The notes under the pieces were generated by a model that saw only the letters and a list, made by a program, of their open reading frames with translations, was not told the DNA's origin and made no database searches. A stretch of 64,000 nucleotides of DNA from Anadara kagoshimensis. Lineage: Eukaryota > Mollusca > Bivalvia > Arcoida > Arcidae. Shown piece by piece: positions 23,019 through 33,700 of this stretch. The position numbers and the translations under genes were made by a program. Numbering within the stretch: position 1 is the first letter of the stretch; every line of letters begins with the position of its first letter. The stretch covers positions 49,490,634 to 49,554,633 of the forward strand of contig CM037861.1 of assembly GCA_021292105.1 (NCBI GenBank), written 5' to 3'.

Positions 23019-26000
23019 CTAGAACAAAAAAACAAAACTTTTCAGATAACAAATGTGTTATGGTGTAGAGACGGTTTACAAATAAATTAATTCAGGCATA
23101 TGCAACAAAAAATAAATACCAGGCTAAATTATTAATTCAAAAATGTATGTTTCATATACATGTACATAAAAATATCTATTCTATGTAATACATTAATGAA
23201 ACATACGTCTAAATAACTAATAAATAGATTTTTCTGTTTCCCATTTCCTACATTACATTCATTAAATTAAAAATTTTTCTTGTTATTTTAATCAATTAGA
23301 AATACAATAAATGTAAGATTTTAGCATAATTTTGCATTGTCAATGCCAAACCCTTTTTATATACAACATAATTATATACAATTTAATTTTTAATAATTAT
23401 TATTTGTGATACATTTTATTTTTAGTTTCTCAAAACTGCAGGAAAATGAAAAGCACGCAAAAATTATCCAATTGAATAATGACATCTACATAATGTCAGA
23501 AATAATTTATTTTGCCATTTCATACTGTGTGAAAATGAACTAACAACAAATACAGTCATGAAATAAAATAAAATAAATACCTTATTAGCTTCTGCTTGTT
23601 GAGATGCATGATAATATTCTGCATCACTTCTAGCTCTCTCCTTAGCCAAATGTGTCTGATCTATAATACAGAAACAAAATATAACAGCTTGTATATAGGG
23701 ATCAGATTTTCAAATACTGATCACTTTTCTAATACTGTAGATCACTTTTATTTCGCAAGAGATTTATTTTCGCGTAAATTCGCGACTTATCCCATTCGCG
23801 AATTCAAATATCACGCGAATATTTCCAGCAAACAGATATTTCTATGTTGACATACATATGTTGTATTCAATAATATTCCAAACGCGAATTCAAATGATTG
23901 CGAATAAGGCCAAGATGGTCTTGACGCGAAATTTTCTACTCACGAAAAATAAGTTATCTACAGTATACAACACCTTCTCATACTAGTCATCTTTCTAATT
24001 TGGTTAGTGCTCACTACATTTCTGACCAATCATCATCATTTACCTGTTTATAACAGCCAGTGCTTTATCTGACTTGAGGTTTTTTTATAATAAGAACATA
24101 CAACATTTCTAATTTTCTATACATCCCTAATTATCAAGCAATCAGGTTAAGAATGTCTCTTTCCAATGGTTTATATACATCTTAATTACATGGTAATAAC
24201 AGATTTTCATCTTATGAATATGACTAAGAAAACAAATAAATTTGACAGCCTCTATTGAAATATTTTTAACATGTTGGAAACAAAATGCTTTACTCACAAT
24301 ACACCAACAAATGAGATTTTTAAATGGTGTTATCTTATAGACTTTCTAATGTGTCTGAACTACATGTTGATTGATTATATTGCATAGTTAGTGCGTGCAG
24401 CTAACTAGACAGGTGTTTACCATTCTGAAGCACCCAGCCTCACTTCCCTTGTAAAAGTTCACATGCTCAACTTGTTTTTGGGATTGCGATTTGGACACAG
24501 ACTGGTATGTTTGCATTTGATTTGGCTATATTACCTTCAATTTCTGATATTCTTTTTTGAGATTCTTTCTCTGTGATCTTTTGTTCCCACTGAATCTTGG
24601 ATACTAATGCTACCTTCTCAGCCTCTATATAACAAAAACCAAAACAAATAAATTACATGGGATATAACAAATCATATAAGAGAGAAGCTACAATGAAATA
24701 ATAATAAAGCTTATAATATAGGTGACAGGTTGATTGAATATGGCTATATGCTGCAAAAATACTTTAAGCTGTTGTGACAAGATAAATTTCAACAAGAATT
24801 GTTTCTGATGGACAACTTAGCCCTGAAATTCTGATTTTCAAACATAAAGTCTGTCCCGAGCCATTAGGCCCATCAGGCCGGAGCTTATCCCGGTTTCTGT
24901 GGCGTTAAGGGACTGAGAGTACAAGACTCTCCCCTGAATGGGACGCCGGTCCATCGCAGGGTTAACCCCCAGCATTTTGCTGGTACTCATTTATTTTTCA
25001 GCTGAGTGAACTGGAACAACGTGAAATTAAGTGTCTTGCTCAAGGACACAACACATCGCCCGGTCCAGGGATCGAACACAAGACCTTCGAATCATGAGTC
25101 CAACGCCTTAACCACTAGGCCACGCGCTTCCACATACACCCTCTGTAACCTCGGCCTTCAATATATGACTTTGATTCAATGTCATGCTATTTTAAGGTCT
25201 TGACACCTTATTGGGCCATGGAAAACATTTGTTAGAAGTTTCATTCTTCCAAGGAAAATAATTACTGTTCAGAGCTTGACATAAAAAACAATTGTTAATG
25301 TTACCACCAACATTATTGGCAACCTAGTTCCTTTTCATGGTGAAAGACAAACAATGACAATTTTCAACACATGTATAACAAAGGTAAATGACTACACACC
25401 AATTATAGCCTTTTTCCTTTCTGTTTCTGCCTCTTTTTCAATAACTTTTTGCTTCTCTATTGAAATCAAAAGTTTAGTCCTTTCCCCTTCCCTGCAAAAA
25501 AAATTATATACATGTATTTTAAAAACATAAACACAATTCAATTCAGAACTATAACAATTTATACTCAAGACTCTTGAAAATGGCAAATGAATTGATGCTA
25601 AAAGACCTTAAATTTGAAATTCATTTGCAGATTTTTATTGTTATAACACAAGCACACACATAACCGGGTATGACATACATGTATGTACTTTTGCACTTTG
25701 TACAAGACTGTACAAGAAAGGTAACAAATACAAGTACAGTCAAACCTGTCTATCAAGGCCACCTAAGGGAACCAGTAAAAATGGCTTTAATGGGCAGGTG
25801 GTTCTTGTATACAAGTTCAAATAACATGAATAAATAGCAATTGGGATAAAATTTTACTAGCTTTTAAAAGCAGGTGGTCCTTATATAGAGGTGGCCTTTA
25901 AGGCAGGTTTGACTGTTCATGAACAAAGTACTAGTAACAAATATACAATGATATTTGTCAGTCAATTTAATTTTCTGGACTTGGTGACATTTTAATAATG

Positions 26001-29000
26001 GCATTTAACTCTTGAATAATTTATACAGTTACATAGATGAAAGATGATATGTTGATATGTAAAATGTTGCCTTTTATACTTACATTAATTCATAGTTCTT
26101 CCTAATTTGTTCAGGAATTTTAGGTTTAGTAACTCTAACAGCTTGTACTACTAAACCAGGAGCCATAGCTACCAAATCTCTCTGTAAAGCACTCTTCAAA
26201 TTTTCATCTATTTGATCTTTAAATAAATAAATAAATAAATAAATAAAAATTTGCTTACTGCCATTCAAGCATAAAACTCATTAATAGAAAATAATCGATC
26301 TAAAAAATACAGTAAAACCTGCTATAGAGGCCCTTCTATAAATAAGCCAATTATTACTAGTGTTTTGAGATCACTTCAAGTTTTATCCAAAAAGAACCTT
26401 CGTATAAATACCACCTGTATATAAAGTACATATTTTAGGTCCCATATAAAGATATTACTGTAACAAAAGGATTCCAATCATATTGCAAAAGTATCATTTG
26501 TCATATTTCTTCAACAAATATGACTGCAAGTAATTTAAGTTAAAACTGAAAGCCTTAAAACAGTTGATCTTTAAATACTGCAAAAAGAAATCAGTATTAA
26601 AAATTTTGAATTTTTAAAATAGTTTGTTGTGCATTATTTTGTTTTCTTTTAACTAAAACTAACCAAGATCTACATCATGTGTTTTTACATACAGAATGGA
26701 AGTACCCGGTAAACCTAAAACCTATATAAGCATGATTAACTATTAAGAAGTAAAGATGTCCTATTTCAAATGATTAAAATCAAACTTACCAAATAAATCG
26801 ATATAAACCTCTTGTAAGTTGTGTACGCTACAGAACTGGTTAAGTTCATGATGTACTTTGTTGTATATCAGAGTTTTATCATAATCTGCTGTGTAGTTTT
26901 TAACTATATCATATACTGACATACTGTCTAACTTATTTACTACTTCTATCCGATCAAAGTAGATCATGACACCTCCACTACAAAATAGAAATATATTAAC
27001 TTGTATATAAGAATTCTACCAGTAAATGGAATAACATGTATATACAGATACAACAAGAGCTATAAAAGAAAGAGTTAATTAGTACACACATCCATTCCAT
27101 CAAGGAGGCATTGGTTGGCAATTGTACACACATCCATTCCATCAAGGAGGCCTTGGTTGGCAATTGTACACACATCCATTCCATCAAGGAGGCATTGGTT
27201 GGCAATTGTACACACATCCATTCCATCAAGGAGGCCTTGGTTGGCAATTGTACACACATCCATTCCATCAAGGAGGCATTGGTTGGCAATTGTACACACA
27301 TCCATTCCATCAAGGAGGCCTTGGTTGGCAATTGTACACACATCCATTCCATCAAGGAGGCCTTGATTGGCAATTGTACACACATCCATTCCATCAAGGA
27401 GGCATTGGTTGGCAATTGTACACACATCCATTCCATCAAGGAGGCATTGGTTGGCAATTGTACACACATCCTCCATCAAGGAGGCATTGGTTGGCAATTG
27501 TACACACATCCATTCCATCAAGGAGGCATTGGTTGGCAATTGTACACACATCCATTCCATCAAGGAGGCCTTGGTTGGCAATTGTACACACATCCATTCC
27601 ATCAAGGAGGCATTGGTTGGCAATTGTACATACATCCATTCCATCAAGGAGGCATTGGTTGGCAATTGTACACACATCCATTCCATCAAGGAGGCCTTGG
27701 TTGGCAATTGTACAAACATCCATTCAATCAAGAAGCAGGGCTCTACAATGCCAGTAAAACACTTGCATATGCGAGTAATTATTTGTAAATGCGAGTGGAT
27801 ATGTCAAATTCACTCGCCCATGTGCGAGTAGAAAGTAGAAAGTCAAATCTGGATTTTTTCTTTCCGTTTTCGACAATGAACTTACTCTCATCAAGCAACA
27901 TCTTTAAAGCGCTTAAATTCATAAAGCTGCAATCTTTTAATTTGTTAAGCGTTTCTGTGATCACGTTCTCAAGTGCCGATTTCATCACTCCGAGTTGTAA
28001 ACAAAATCGGAATGACCAGGAAAAAACGGCCTCGTATATGACTCAGTTCCAGTGATACCTTGATGGAAAAACAAACGTAATCCTTTATAACGATGAAGGT
28101 AAATCTGGTTCCCAAGTCTGCCTGGAAAACAGTTTTAAACCAGGGAAAAAAACTTTAAAAGATATATCTTAAATTTTACATGTGGTAGGTGTATCTAGCT
28201 ACACAGGAGATATTTACATTTCTGGAGCAACTCGCCTCGCACTTCTGATTTAAGTATATGTGTTTGAACTTAATTTGCCGGTTTTTAAAGTTTTTGCTTT
28301 GCTTTTAGACATGAGCCGCAATTTTTATGTTTGATACCACAATAAAAGTAAATTGAATAAAAAATATTTGGTCCAACTTCTTTGTCTGCATCTTTAAAAT
28401 AAGCAGTAATGAGAAATTTTTCCAGTGTAATTGAATCCAAATTAAATTAATATTTATAAAAGAAATATGTGGCGAGTAAGATTTTTGCTCTGGCTAGTAA
28501 ACATCTCAGGTTTACTAGCCAAGAGGCTAGTGAAAAAAATTGCAATTGTAGAGCCCTGAAGGAGGCCTTGGTTGGCAATTGTACACACATCCATTCCATC
28601 AAGGAGGCCTTGATTGGCAATTGTACACACACCCATTCCATCAAGGAGGCCTTGGTTGGCAATTGTACACACATCCATTCCATCAAGGAGGCCTTGGTTG
28701 GCAATTGTACACACATCCATTCCATCAAGGAGGCATTGGTTGGCAATTGTACACACATCCATTCCATCAAGGAGGCCTTGGTTGGCAATTGTACACACAT
28801 CCATTCCATCAAGGAGGCATTGGTTGGCAATTGTACACACATCCATTCTATCAAGGAGCCTTAATTGGCAATTGTACACACATCCATTCCATCAAGGAGG
28901 CCTTGGTTGGCAATTGTACCCACATCCATTCCCCTTGGTTGGCAATTGTACACACATCCATTCTATCAAGGAGGCCTTGGTTGGCAATTGTACACACATC

Positions 29001-32000
29001 CATTCTATCAAGGAGGCCTTGGATGGCAATTGTACACACATCCATTCCATCAAGGAGGCCTTGGTTGGCAATTGTACACACATCCATTCCATCAAGGAGG
29101 CATTGGTTGGCAATTGTACACACATCCATTCCATCAAGGAGGCCTTGGTTGGCAATTGTACACACATCCATTCCATCAAGGAGGCATTGGTTGGCAATTG
29201 TACACACATTCATTCCATCAAGGAGGCCTTGGTTGGCAATTGTACACACATCCATTCTATCAAGGAGGCCTTGGTTGGCAATTGTACACACATCCATTCT
29301 ATCAAGGAGGCCTTGGTTGGCAATTGTACACATATCCATTCCATCAAGGAGGCCTTGGTTGGCAATTGTACACACATCCATTCCATCAAGGAGGCCTTGG
29401 TTGGCAATTGTACACTCATCCATTCCATCAAGGAGGCCTTGGTTGGCAATTGTACACACATCCATTCCATCAAGGAGGCCTTGGATGGCAATTGTACGCA
29501 CATCCATTCCATCAAGGAGGCCTTGGTTGGCAATTGTACACACATCCATTCCACCAAGGAGGCTTTGGTTGGCAATTGTACACACATCCATTCCATCAAG
29601 GAGGCCTTGGTTGACAATTGTACACACATCCATTCCATCAAGGAGGCCTTGGATGACAATTGTACACACATCCATTCCATCAAGGAGGCCTTGGATGACA
29701 ATTGTACACACATCCATTCCATCAAGGAGGCCTTGGATGACAATTGTACACACATCCATTCCATCAAGGAGGCCTTGGATGACAATTGTACACACATCCA
29801 TTCCATCAAAGAGGCCTTGGTTGGCAATTGTACACACATCCATTCCATCAAGGAGGCATTGGTTGACAATTGTACACACATCCATTCCATCAAGGAGGCC
29901 TTGGATGACAATTGTACACACATCCATTCCATCAAGGAGGCCTTGGTTGGCAATTGTACACACATCCATTCCATCAAGGAGGCCTTGGTGGACCATTGGT
30001 CTAAAGTGCACACTTACTTATCATAGCGCCTCTCACTGACTAGGTTCGAATCTCACTTTGGCAGATCCTAGTGTGCTGAAGTTTGTCAATTCACTTAATA
30101 AAGGTCTGTAATAATCTCTGGACACTCTGGTTTTATCCACTATCCCTGAACTGACTGCTTCAATATACCGTTAAGTGAAATACTCTTGACTTGGCTGTAA
30201 AATACCATTACTGGCACTTCACTTCACTCTACTACAAATGTTTTTGGGGAAACTTTATTGACTTAAATGGATTTTTTTATATTAATACCTTTTACCTATG
30301 ACTTCTTTTTTAAATCAATACTGTAAATATTTATATATATAACTGGTATCTAAACATAAGTATGAATACTATGACAATTAGATATATTTTCACACATACC
30401 TGGTACCACATGGAACATTTTTAACTTCATCTGTCTGTAAGGTTGTCTATATTAGTAAAATAAAACAGAATAGTCTTATTATATGACAATACAATCTCTA
30501 GATCTCTAGAACCTTGCACCTGATGGTTGGTTGGTTGGTTGAATGTTGCTTAACATCGCATCAGCAATTTTTCAGCTATTCGCGACAAGAACTATTTAAT
30601 TAATCTCTATGGATTAATCTATGAACAATTTTTGTGTATGCATGTGAAGTGCGAGTGTGTTGTATGGTCTGCCTTGTACTAGCGCGCACTCAGGGCGACT
30701 TTACCGTGCTAGCTCACAGAGTCAGTACGCCGCAGACAAGCGTACCACTCCCCCAGTCCATTATACTGATACCAGGTGAATCAGTAAAGGCCAACGGCAA
30801 GGAAAATTCACTTTCCCACATGTGGTCCGAGCGGGACTCGAACTCACAGCGGTGAGAGACCCTGGATTTGAAGACTGACGTCTTATCCATTAGGCCACCT
30901 TGCACCTGACATTATCACTGAAGTTAACATAAAGATTTTAAATTATCAAGGTATACATTACAACACCAGACTGCCAACTAAGGAATCAACAAGACCTATC
31001 AGAACCACAATGTATAGTTTTCTTTGTACATTTAGTCCTTTGGAAGTACTGATTTTTGGAAATACTAATAACTTCATCATAAGACATTGACAATCCTAAT
31101 ACTCCAGATACGGCAAATTGATACAAAAATTAAGAATGATTTGGTTCTATTAAAACTTTGAGAGCAATAGAGTTTATATGAGCTGTAAATAAATGCTATG
31201 TGACTTTCATATACATAAATATGCAACATCATATGTTTGGCCATTCAAGTGACTGGGCATACATGACATAATGGCGGCAATTTAGTTCTTTTTTTCGATT
31301 CTTTTGTAACGATTCAAAAAGCAAAATAGAATTTGAAAAAAAATATCACAAACACACAAGTGTAAGTTATTCAGTTTGCTTTGCACGGCAGTGGATGTTA
31401 AACTTAAAGTACCATGGACACCATTTTTTGACAGTTCTATGATTAAGTTAAACATTAGAACATTACCTGTACAGATCTGAAAGTAGTTAAAAAGGGAATC
31501 ATGAAATGATAACCAGGTCCATTTACTGATGATAGTAAAGCACCACCCTGAAAAATAATCAATATAAAATGTTAAGTTACAAAAAAAAAAAAAAAAAAAA
31601 ACAAAAAAAAACAAAAAAAAACCCAAAAACCACCCAAAAATCCACTGTTTTATAGGTAAATAAAGTAACAGTATATCTGTAGAAAATGAGAAAAGGAACA
31701 ACAATATATGAAAACAGATACAAGATGTTAGTTTTTGTTAATACATGTATATATATAATCTTGTTATTCTACTTCAGTATTTGAATTCATTACATTATTT
31801 GCCAATAAGTATTTCTTCATTACATGCATTTTATAAAACCTATGTATTTACTATATGAAAATTTGTCAACACTGACCAATCCCACAGACTACAACCCCCA
31901 AGTTTGTTTTGAATTACAATGAAAAGACTATAAATTTATAAAAGTTGTTTGACATCTTATGCACAAGTCAATCTCAGTAACATATAAATAAGATCCAATT

Positions 32001-33050
32001 AAGTGAACTAAATTATATTCAGAAGTAGGTTCTAATTGAAAATTAAGCACTTGACACAAAGTAAGAGAAAATGCATAATGTAGGAGATACAGATCAGACA
32101 TGTTTGTTTGCGACATAAACAGATGGGTGTATAATACAAAAACAACATATTCAAGTTTTAATGAGGAGCATAAAAAGGATGAGAATGTGTAACAATAGCT
32201 GGTCGAAAGAATTGACTTACCCTATAATACACGCCTACGTGCCCTGAAAAAGAATTAAATGAAACATACTGCTTTAAATCATGTATCTGAATAAACAAGG
32301 GATATTACACCATTTATTAATTTTATTAAAGATTTCTTGATTTTTCTATTATTATTATACAATTATAGCACCAATTTGATTTCCAGTAATATTTACTGCT
32401 TTCTATAATACCACATCAATATTGACTGTTTACAAAAAAATACAAGCCTTAGTAATGGGTATTCTTTGGTTTGTGCTCAACCAGACTTAACAAAATTGAT
32501 GTACCTGCTAAACATCTGATTTATATACAAGTACTGTAGTTACCATGCTTGTCCTGTTTCACCCCTCTCTCAGTTGACCACTGCTGTAGCTCAGTAGGTA
32601 GAGTGCTTGCTTTACAAGTGGGAGGTAATGGGTTCAAACCCTGACCGGGTCTGACCCAAGACTTGAAAGTGGGTAGTAACTGTTACTTTGCCAAGCACTC
32701 AGCATTACAAAATGAGTCACAGTTCTATTGGATGGGAACTTAACATAAAGGAGGTCCCATGATGTGGTAGGCATGGCATGATAAAGACCCTTGTTGAATA
32801 ATGCCATCAGCGCAATGCACAGGCAAAATTTCTGCACCTTAGCCAATAGTTGGTGACTTCTCGATATATATGAAATTTTCTTGATTGGGATGTTAAACAC
32901 TATTACTCAACTCAACTCCTCTCTCAGTTTCTGCAGGTGTTTAAGTGTGAATGCTAATTACTTACCTTCTTCAATCTTGTGTATAGAAAAATTGACAAAT
33001 ATTCCAAATGCCACTATGCCTACTGCTGCTACGATTGCCTGTTGAGACAT
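22842..33050 (-). CDS. ERLIN: Erlin (ER lipid-raft SPFH/prohibitin-family protein), complete, 10 coding exons
   Basis: Known role of the family: ERLIN1/2 form large ring complexes in the ER membrane that bind activated IP3 receptors, recruit the RNF170 ubiquitin ligase for their degradation, and affect sterol regulation. Seen here: ten minus-strand exons, every junction GT-AG and in phase, give 331 aa against about 340-350 in vertebrates. Residues about 5-24 form the N-terminal signal anchor; [18 protein letters not shown] opens the SPFH domain; [20 protein letters not shown] and [10 protein letters not shown] follow. N106-Y-T is a glycosylation sequon at the human ERLIN2 position. [19 protein letters not shown] and the coiled-coil block [15 protein letters not shown] are conserved, then [12 protein letters not shown] at the C-terminal side. 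The C-terminus after that is shorter and divergent. Start is the first ATG after a 5' UTR acceptor at 33089. Whether it is ERLIN1 or ERLIN2 is not decidable; invertebrates usually have one. Confidence 0.95.
23581..23660 (-). CDS. ERLIN: ERLIN exon 9
   Basis: 80 nt encoding [20 protein letters not shown] and QQAEANK; acceptor TATTATAG, donor GTATTT, phase 0 into exon 10. Confidence 0.92.
24385..24525 (+). repeat. retroelement 3' tail copy in ERLIN intron 8
   Basis: GCAGCTAACTAGACAGGTGT, CACCCAGCCTCACTTCCCTT, TTTTTGGGATTGCGATTTGG and CTGGTATGTTTGCATTTGAT follow the family order. Opposite to the gene. Confidence 0.7.
24535..24624 (-). CDS. ERLIN: ERLIN exon 8
   Basis: 90 nt encoding [15 protein letters not shown] to ISEIE. 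Donor GTAATA. A retroelement-tail copy begins about 10 nt beyond the donor. Confidence 0.92.
24852..25131 (-). repeat. tRNA-derived SINE, MetaSINE-like
   Basis: On the minus strand the head GCGTGGCCTAGTGGTTAAGG and the B-box-like GTGTTCGATCCC form a tRNA-like 5' part. They are followed by a CTTGAGCAAGACACTTAATT block, which resembles the conserved centre I remember from MetaSINEs, and a tail region ending near CGGGACAG. It lies in the intron between ERLIN exons 7 and 8. No clear target duplication. Confidence 0.7.
25400..25491 (-). CDS. ERLIN: ERLIN exon 7
   Basis: 92 nt encoding [19 protein letters not shown] and the [11 protein letters not shown] block; acceptor TTTTTGCAG, donor GTGTGT, a weak donor but the reading continues correctly into exon 8. 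Confidence 0.92.
25737..25915. mobile_element. MITE, CAGTCAAACCTG family, copy 3
   Basis: CAGTCAAACCTGTCTATCAA at the left, AAGGCAGGTTTGACTG at the right, and the palindromic inner blocks AGTAAAAATGG and GATAAAATTTTACTAG. In the intron between ERLIN exons 6 and 7. Confidence 0.88.
26084..26216 (-). CDS. ERLIN: ERLIN exon 6
   Basis: 133 nt, from the last two bases of D through [14 protein letters not shown] to RKNYEL plus AT. Its acceptor is the end of an (ATTT)n array, giving TTTATTTAAAG before the exon. Donor GTAAGT at 26083. Confidence 0.93.
26217..26248. repeat. (AAAT)n microsatellite forming a splice-acceptor tract
   Basis: On the minus strand the (ATTT)n run ends in AAAG at the exon 6 boundary (26216), with no other pyrimidine tract. 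Confidence 0.85.
26310..26460. mobile_element. MITE, CAGTCAAACCTG family, copy 4 (divergent)
   Basis: CAGTAAAACCTGCTATAGAG at the left; CCTGTATATAAAG and a weak ATTACTG right end. In the intron between ERLIN exons 5 and 6. Confidence 0.65.
26790..26977 (-). CDS. ERLIN: ERLIN exon 5
   Basis: 188 nt from [15 protein letters not shown] to VYIDLF; holds the N106 glycosylation sequon. Donor GTAAGT at 26789. The 3.4-kb intron before it carries the 42-bp minisatellite. Confidence 0.95.
27083..27735. repeat. 42-bp minisatellite, left block (about 15.5 units)
   Basis: The unit begins TACACACATCCATTCCATCA and continues AGGAGGCMTTGGTTGGCAAT plus TG; successive copies start 42 bp apart. Two unit types (GGCATTGG and GGCCTTGG) alternate regularly at the left. 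Because 42 is divisible by three, all frames free of stops in one unit stay open, producing large false ORFs on both strands. The array lies wholly inside ERLIN intron 4. Confidence 0.97.
27736..28558. mobile_element. CAGGG-type DNA transposon inserted in the minisatellite, 823 bp
   Basis: Ends CAGGGCTCTACAATGCCAGT and ATTGCAATTGTAGAGCCCTG are inverted copies. GCGAGTAA/GCGAGTGG and GGCTAGTAA/GGCTAGTGA boxes lie near the ends, as in 9196-9993. Flanks AAGAAG and AAGGAG look like a target duplication of one array hexamer with one change. A 70-codon minus-strand ORF (27779-27988) is of unknown meaning. A retroelement-tail copy is nested at 28190-28345. Confidence 0.88.
28190..28345 (+). repeat. 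retroelement 3' tail copy nested in the transposon
   Basis: GTATCTAGCTACACAGGAGA, GCAACTCGCCTCGCACTTCT, AAAGTTTTTGCTTTGCTTTT and AGACATGAGCCGC follow the family order. Confidence 0.65.
28559..29992. repeat. 42-bp minisatellite, right block (about 34 units)
   Basis: Same unit as the left block, resuming in register with the array. GGCCTTGG units dominate; a sub-family with GGATGACAATTG is concentrated at 29640-29920, showing local amplification. One shortened unit occurs near 28921-28940. The ORFs of up to 486 codons here are periodicity artefacts. Confidence 0.97.
29991..30236 (+). repeat. RUDI/V-SINE-like SINE, copy C
   Basis: tRNA-like start with B-box GGTTCGAATCT, then ACACTCTGGTTTTATCC (V-domain-like), GACTTGGCTGTAAAATACCA and a CACTTCACTTCACTC tail. 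Starts exactly where the minisatellite ends. Confidence 0.65.
30400..30446 (-). CDS. ERLIN: ERLIN exon 4 (47 nt)
   Basis: Encodes [15 protein letters not shown], identical to the vertebrate block, between an ATATAG acceptor and a GTATGT donor. Confidence 0.93.
30524..30896 (-). repeat. tRNA-derived SINE with 13-bp target duplication
   Basis: On the minus strand GGCCTAATGGATAAGACGTC heads a tRNA-like region with B-box GAGTTCGAGTCCC; the 3' end is (AACC)n. The direct repeat ACCTTGCACCTGA flanks it (30511-30523, 30897-30909), proving retroposition. It is nearly identical to 53455-53834. In ERLIN intron 3. Confidence 0.92.
31467..31547 (-). CDS. ERLIN: ERLIN exon 3
   Basis: Phase-0 exon of 27 codons, [12 protein letters not shown] to FRSVQ, flanked by TTTTTCAG and GTAATG. 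Confidence 0.93.
31583..31620. repeat. A-rich tract in ERLIN intron 2
   Basis: Long A run interrupted by single C bases between exon 3 and the microexon. No other element is seen in the intron apart from AT-rich DNA. Confidence 0.8.
32221..32243 (-). CDS. ERLIN: ERLIN 23-nt microexon
   Basis: TTTTTCAG then 23 nt then GTAAGT. With the base carried from the previous exon it encodes GHVGVYYR, which is invariant in erlins, so the microexon is real despite its size. Confidence 0.93.
32576..32917 (+). repeat. tRNA-derived SINE with 12-bp target duplication
   Basis: GCTGTAGCTCAGTAGGTAGA (A box) and GGGTTCAAACCCTG (B box) give a tRNA-like head; the 3' tail is ACTCAACTCAACTC. Direct repeats CCTCTCTCAGTT flank it (32564-32575 and 32918-32929). 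It lies in ERLIN intron 1, 50 bp from the first coding exon. Confidence 0.92.
32966..33050 (-). CDS. ERLIN: ERLIN exon with start codon
   Basis: ATG at 33050-33048; 28 codons plus one base, ending before GTAAGT at 32965. Encodes the signal anchor and HKIEE. Its 5' UTR acceptor TTTCAG precedes 33088. Confidence 0.93.
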
Positions 33051-33131
33051 GGTGATATGATGACTACACTATGTACTGAATATAAAACCTGAAATATATA
33101 ATGTAATTAAAATTGGTATCAAGTATCGGTA

Positions 33132-33304
33132 AAGTCAAACCTGCTTTAATGGTCACCCCTATTTAAAGGTCACCTGCTTTCTAAGGCTAGTAAAATTCTA
33201 TCCCAATATTCAAGTTATTTGAACCTGTTACTGTATATAAGGGCCATCTGTCCATACACTCCACTTTTACTAGTTCCCTTAGATGTCCTCTATAGACAGG
33301 TATC
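33132..33304. mobile_element. MITE, CAGTCAAACCTG family, copy 5
   Basis: AAGTCAAACCTGCTTTAATG at the left and CCTCTATAGACAGGTAT at the right, with ATTTAAAGGTCACCTGC and TAAAATTCTATCCCAAT inside. Confidence 0.8.
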
Positions 33305-33377
33305 CTTACATTATTTTGCTTGATGACAGGCCAGTAAATTAGAATTTTCCGAGTCTGAATCTCTGATGGTGATCTTA

Positions 33378-33419
<42 letters not shown>

Positions 33420-33421
<2 letters not shown>

Positions 33422-33700
33422 ATCAGCTGCAAATAAGGGCATAAGGGCAAGTCAAAGCCTGTGACTTCTAAGTTCTGGCATATCATAAATGAAGGTAATG
33501 GACCTAACACTGTCCCTTGTGGAACACCAGAAATGATGTCTGCTCTGTTGAAGTTGATAACTTTCAAGTGTGACTACTTTGTGATCTCCATGAAAGAAAG
33601 TCCAGGATCTACTTGTTGGTAGTTCCTGTCACATCAGAACACTCTAGCTTACATGTAATAAACATTGATGCAGAATCACATTGAACACTTTGGAAGTCTT
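33420..33700 (-). pseudogene. relic of a LINE-type reverse transcriptase
   Basis: The minus-strand translation at 33567-33490 contains SGVPQGTVLGPL, the invariant palm-motif block of non-LTR reverse transcriptases. A WILDFLSWRSQS-like piece just upstream is in another frame. A long A/T tract replaces everything downstream. Clearly dead. Confidence 0.75.

Noticed and set aside
24852..25131. Protein-coding ORF at 25006-25203
   Set aside because: Lies entirely across a tRNA-derived SINE in an ERLIN intron.
27083..29992. CRISPR-like repeat array
   Set aside because: Units are directly adjacent without unique spacers, and the setting is an animal intron.
28579..30039. Long ORFs (up to 486 codons) with [17 protein letters not shown] repeats, and similar ones at 27075-27831 and on the minus strand
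   Set aside because: They are produced by a 42-bp DNA repeat that is open in several frames on both strands, lie inside a well-defined ERLIN intron, and have no start context or splice support.
32576..32660. Functional tRNA gene
   Set aside because: A and B boxes are present, but the sequence continues into a SINE body with a tail and 12-bp target duplications, and the acceptor stem does not pair.
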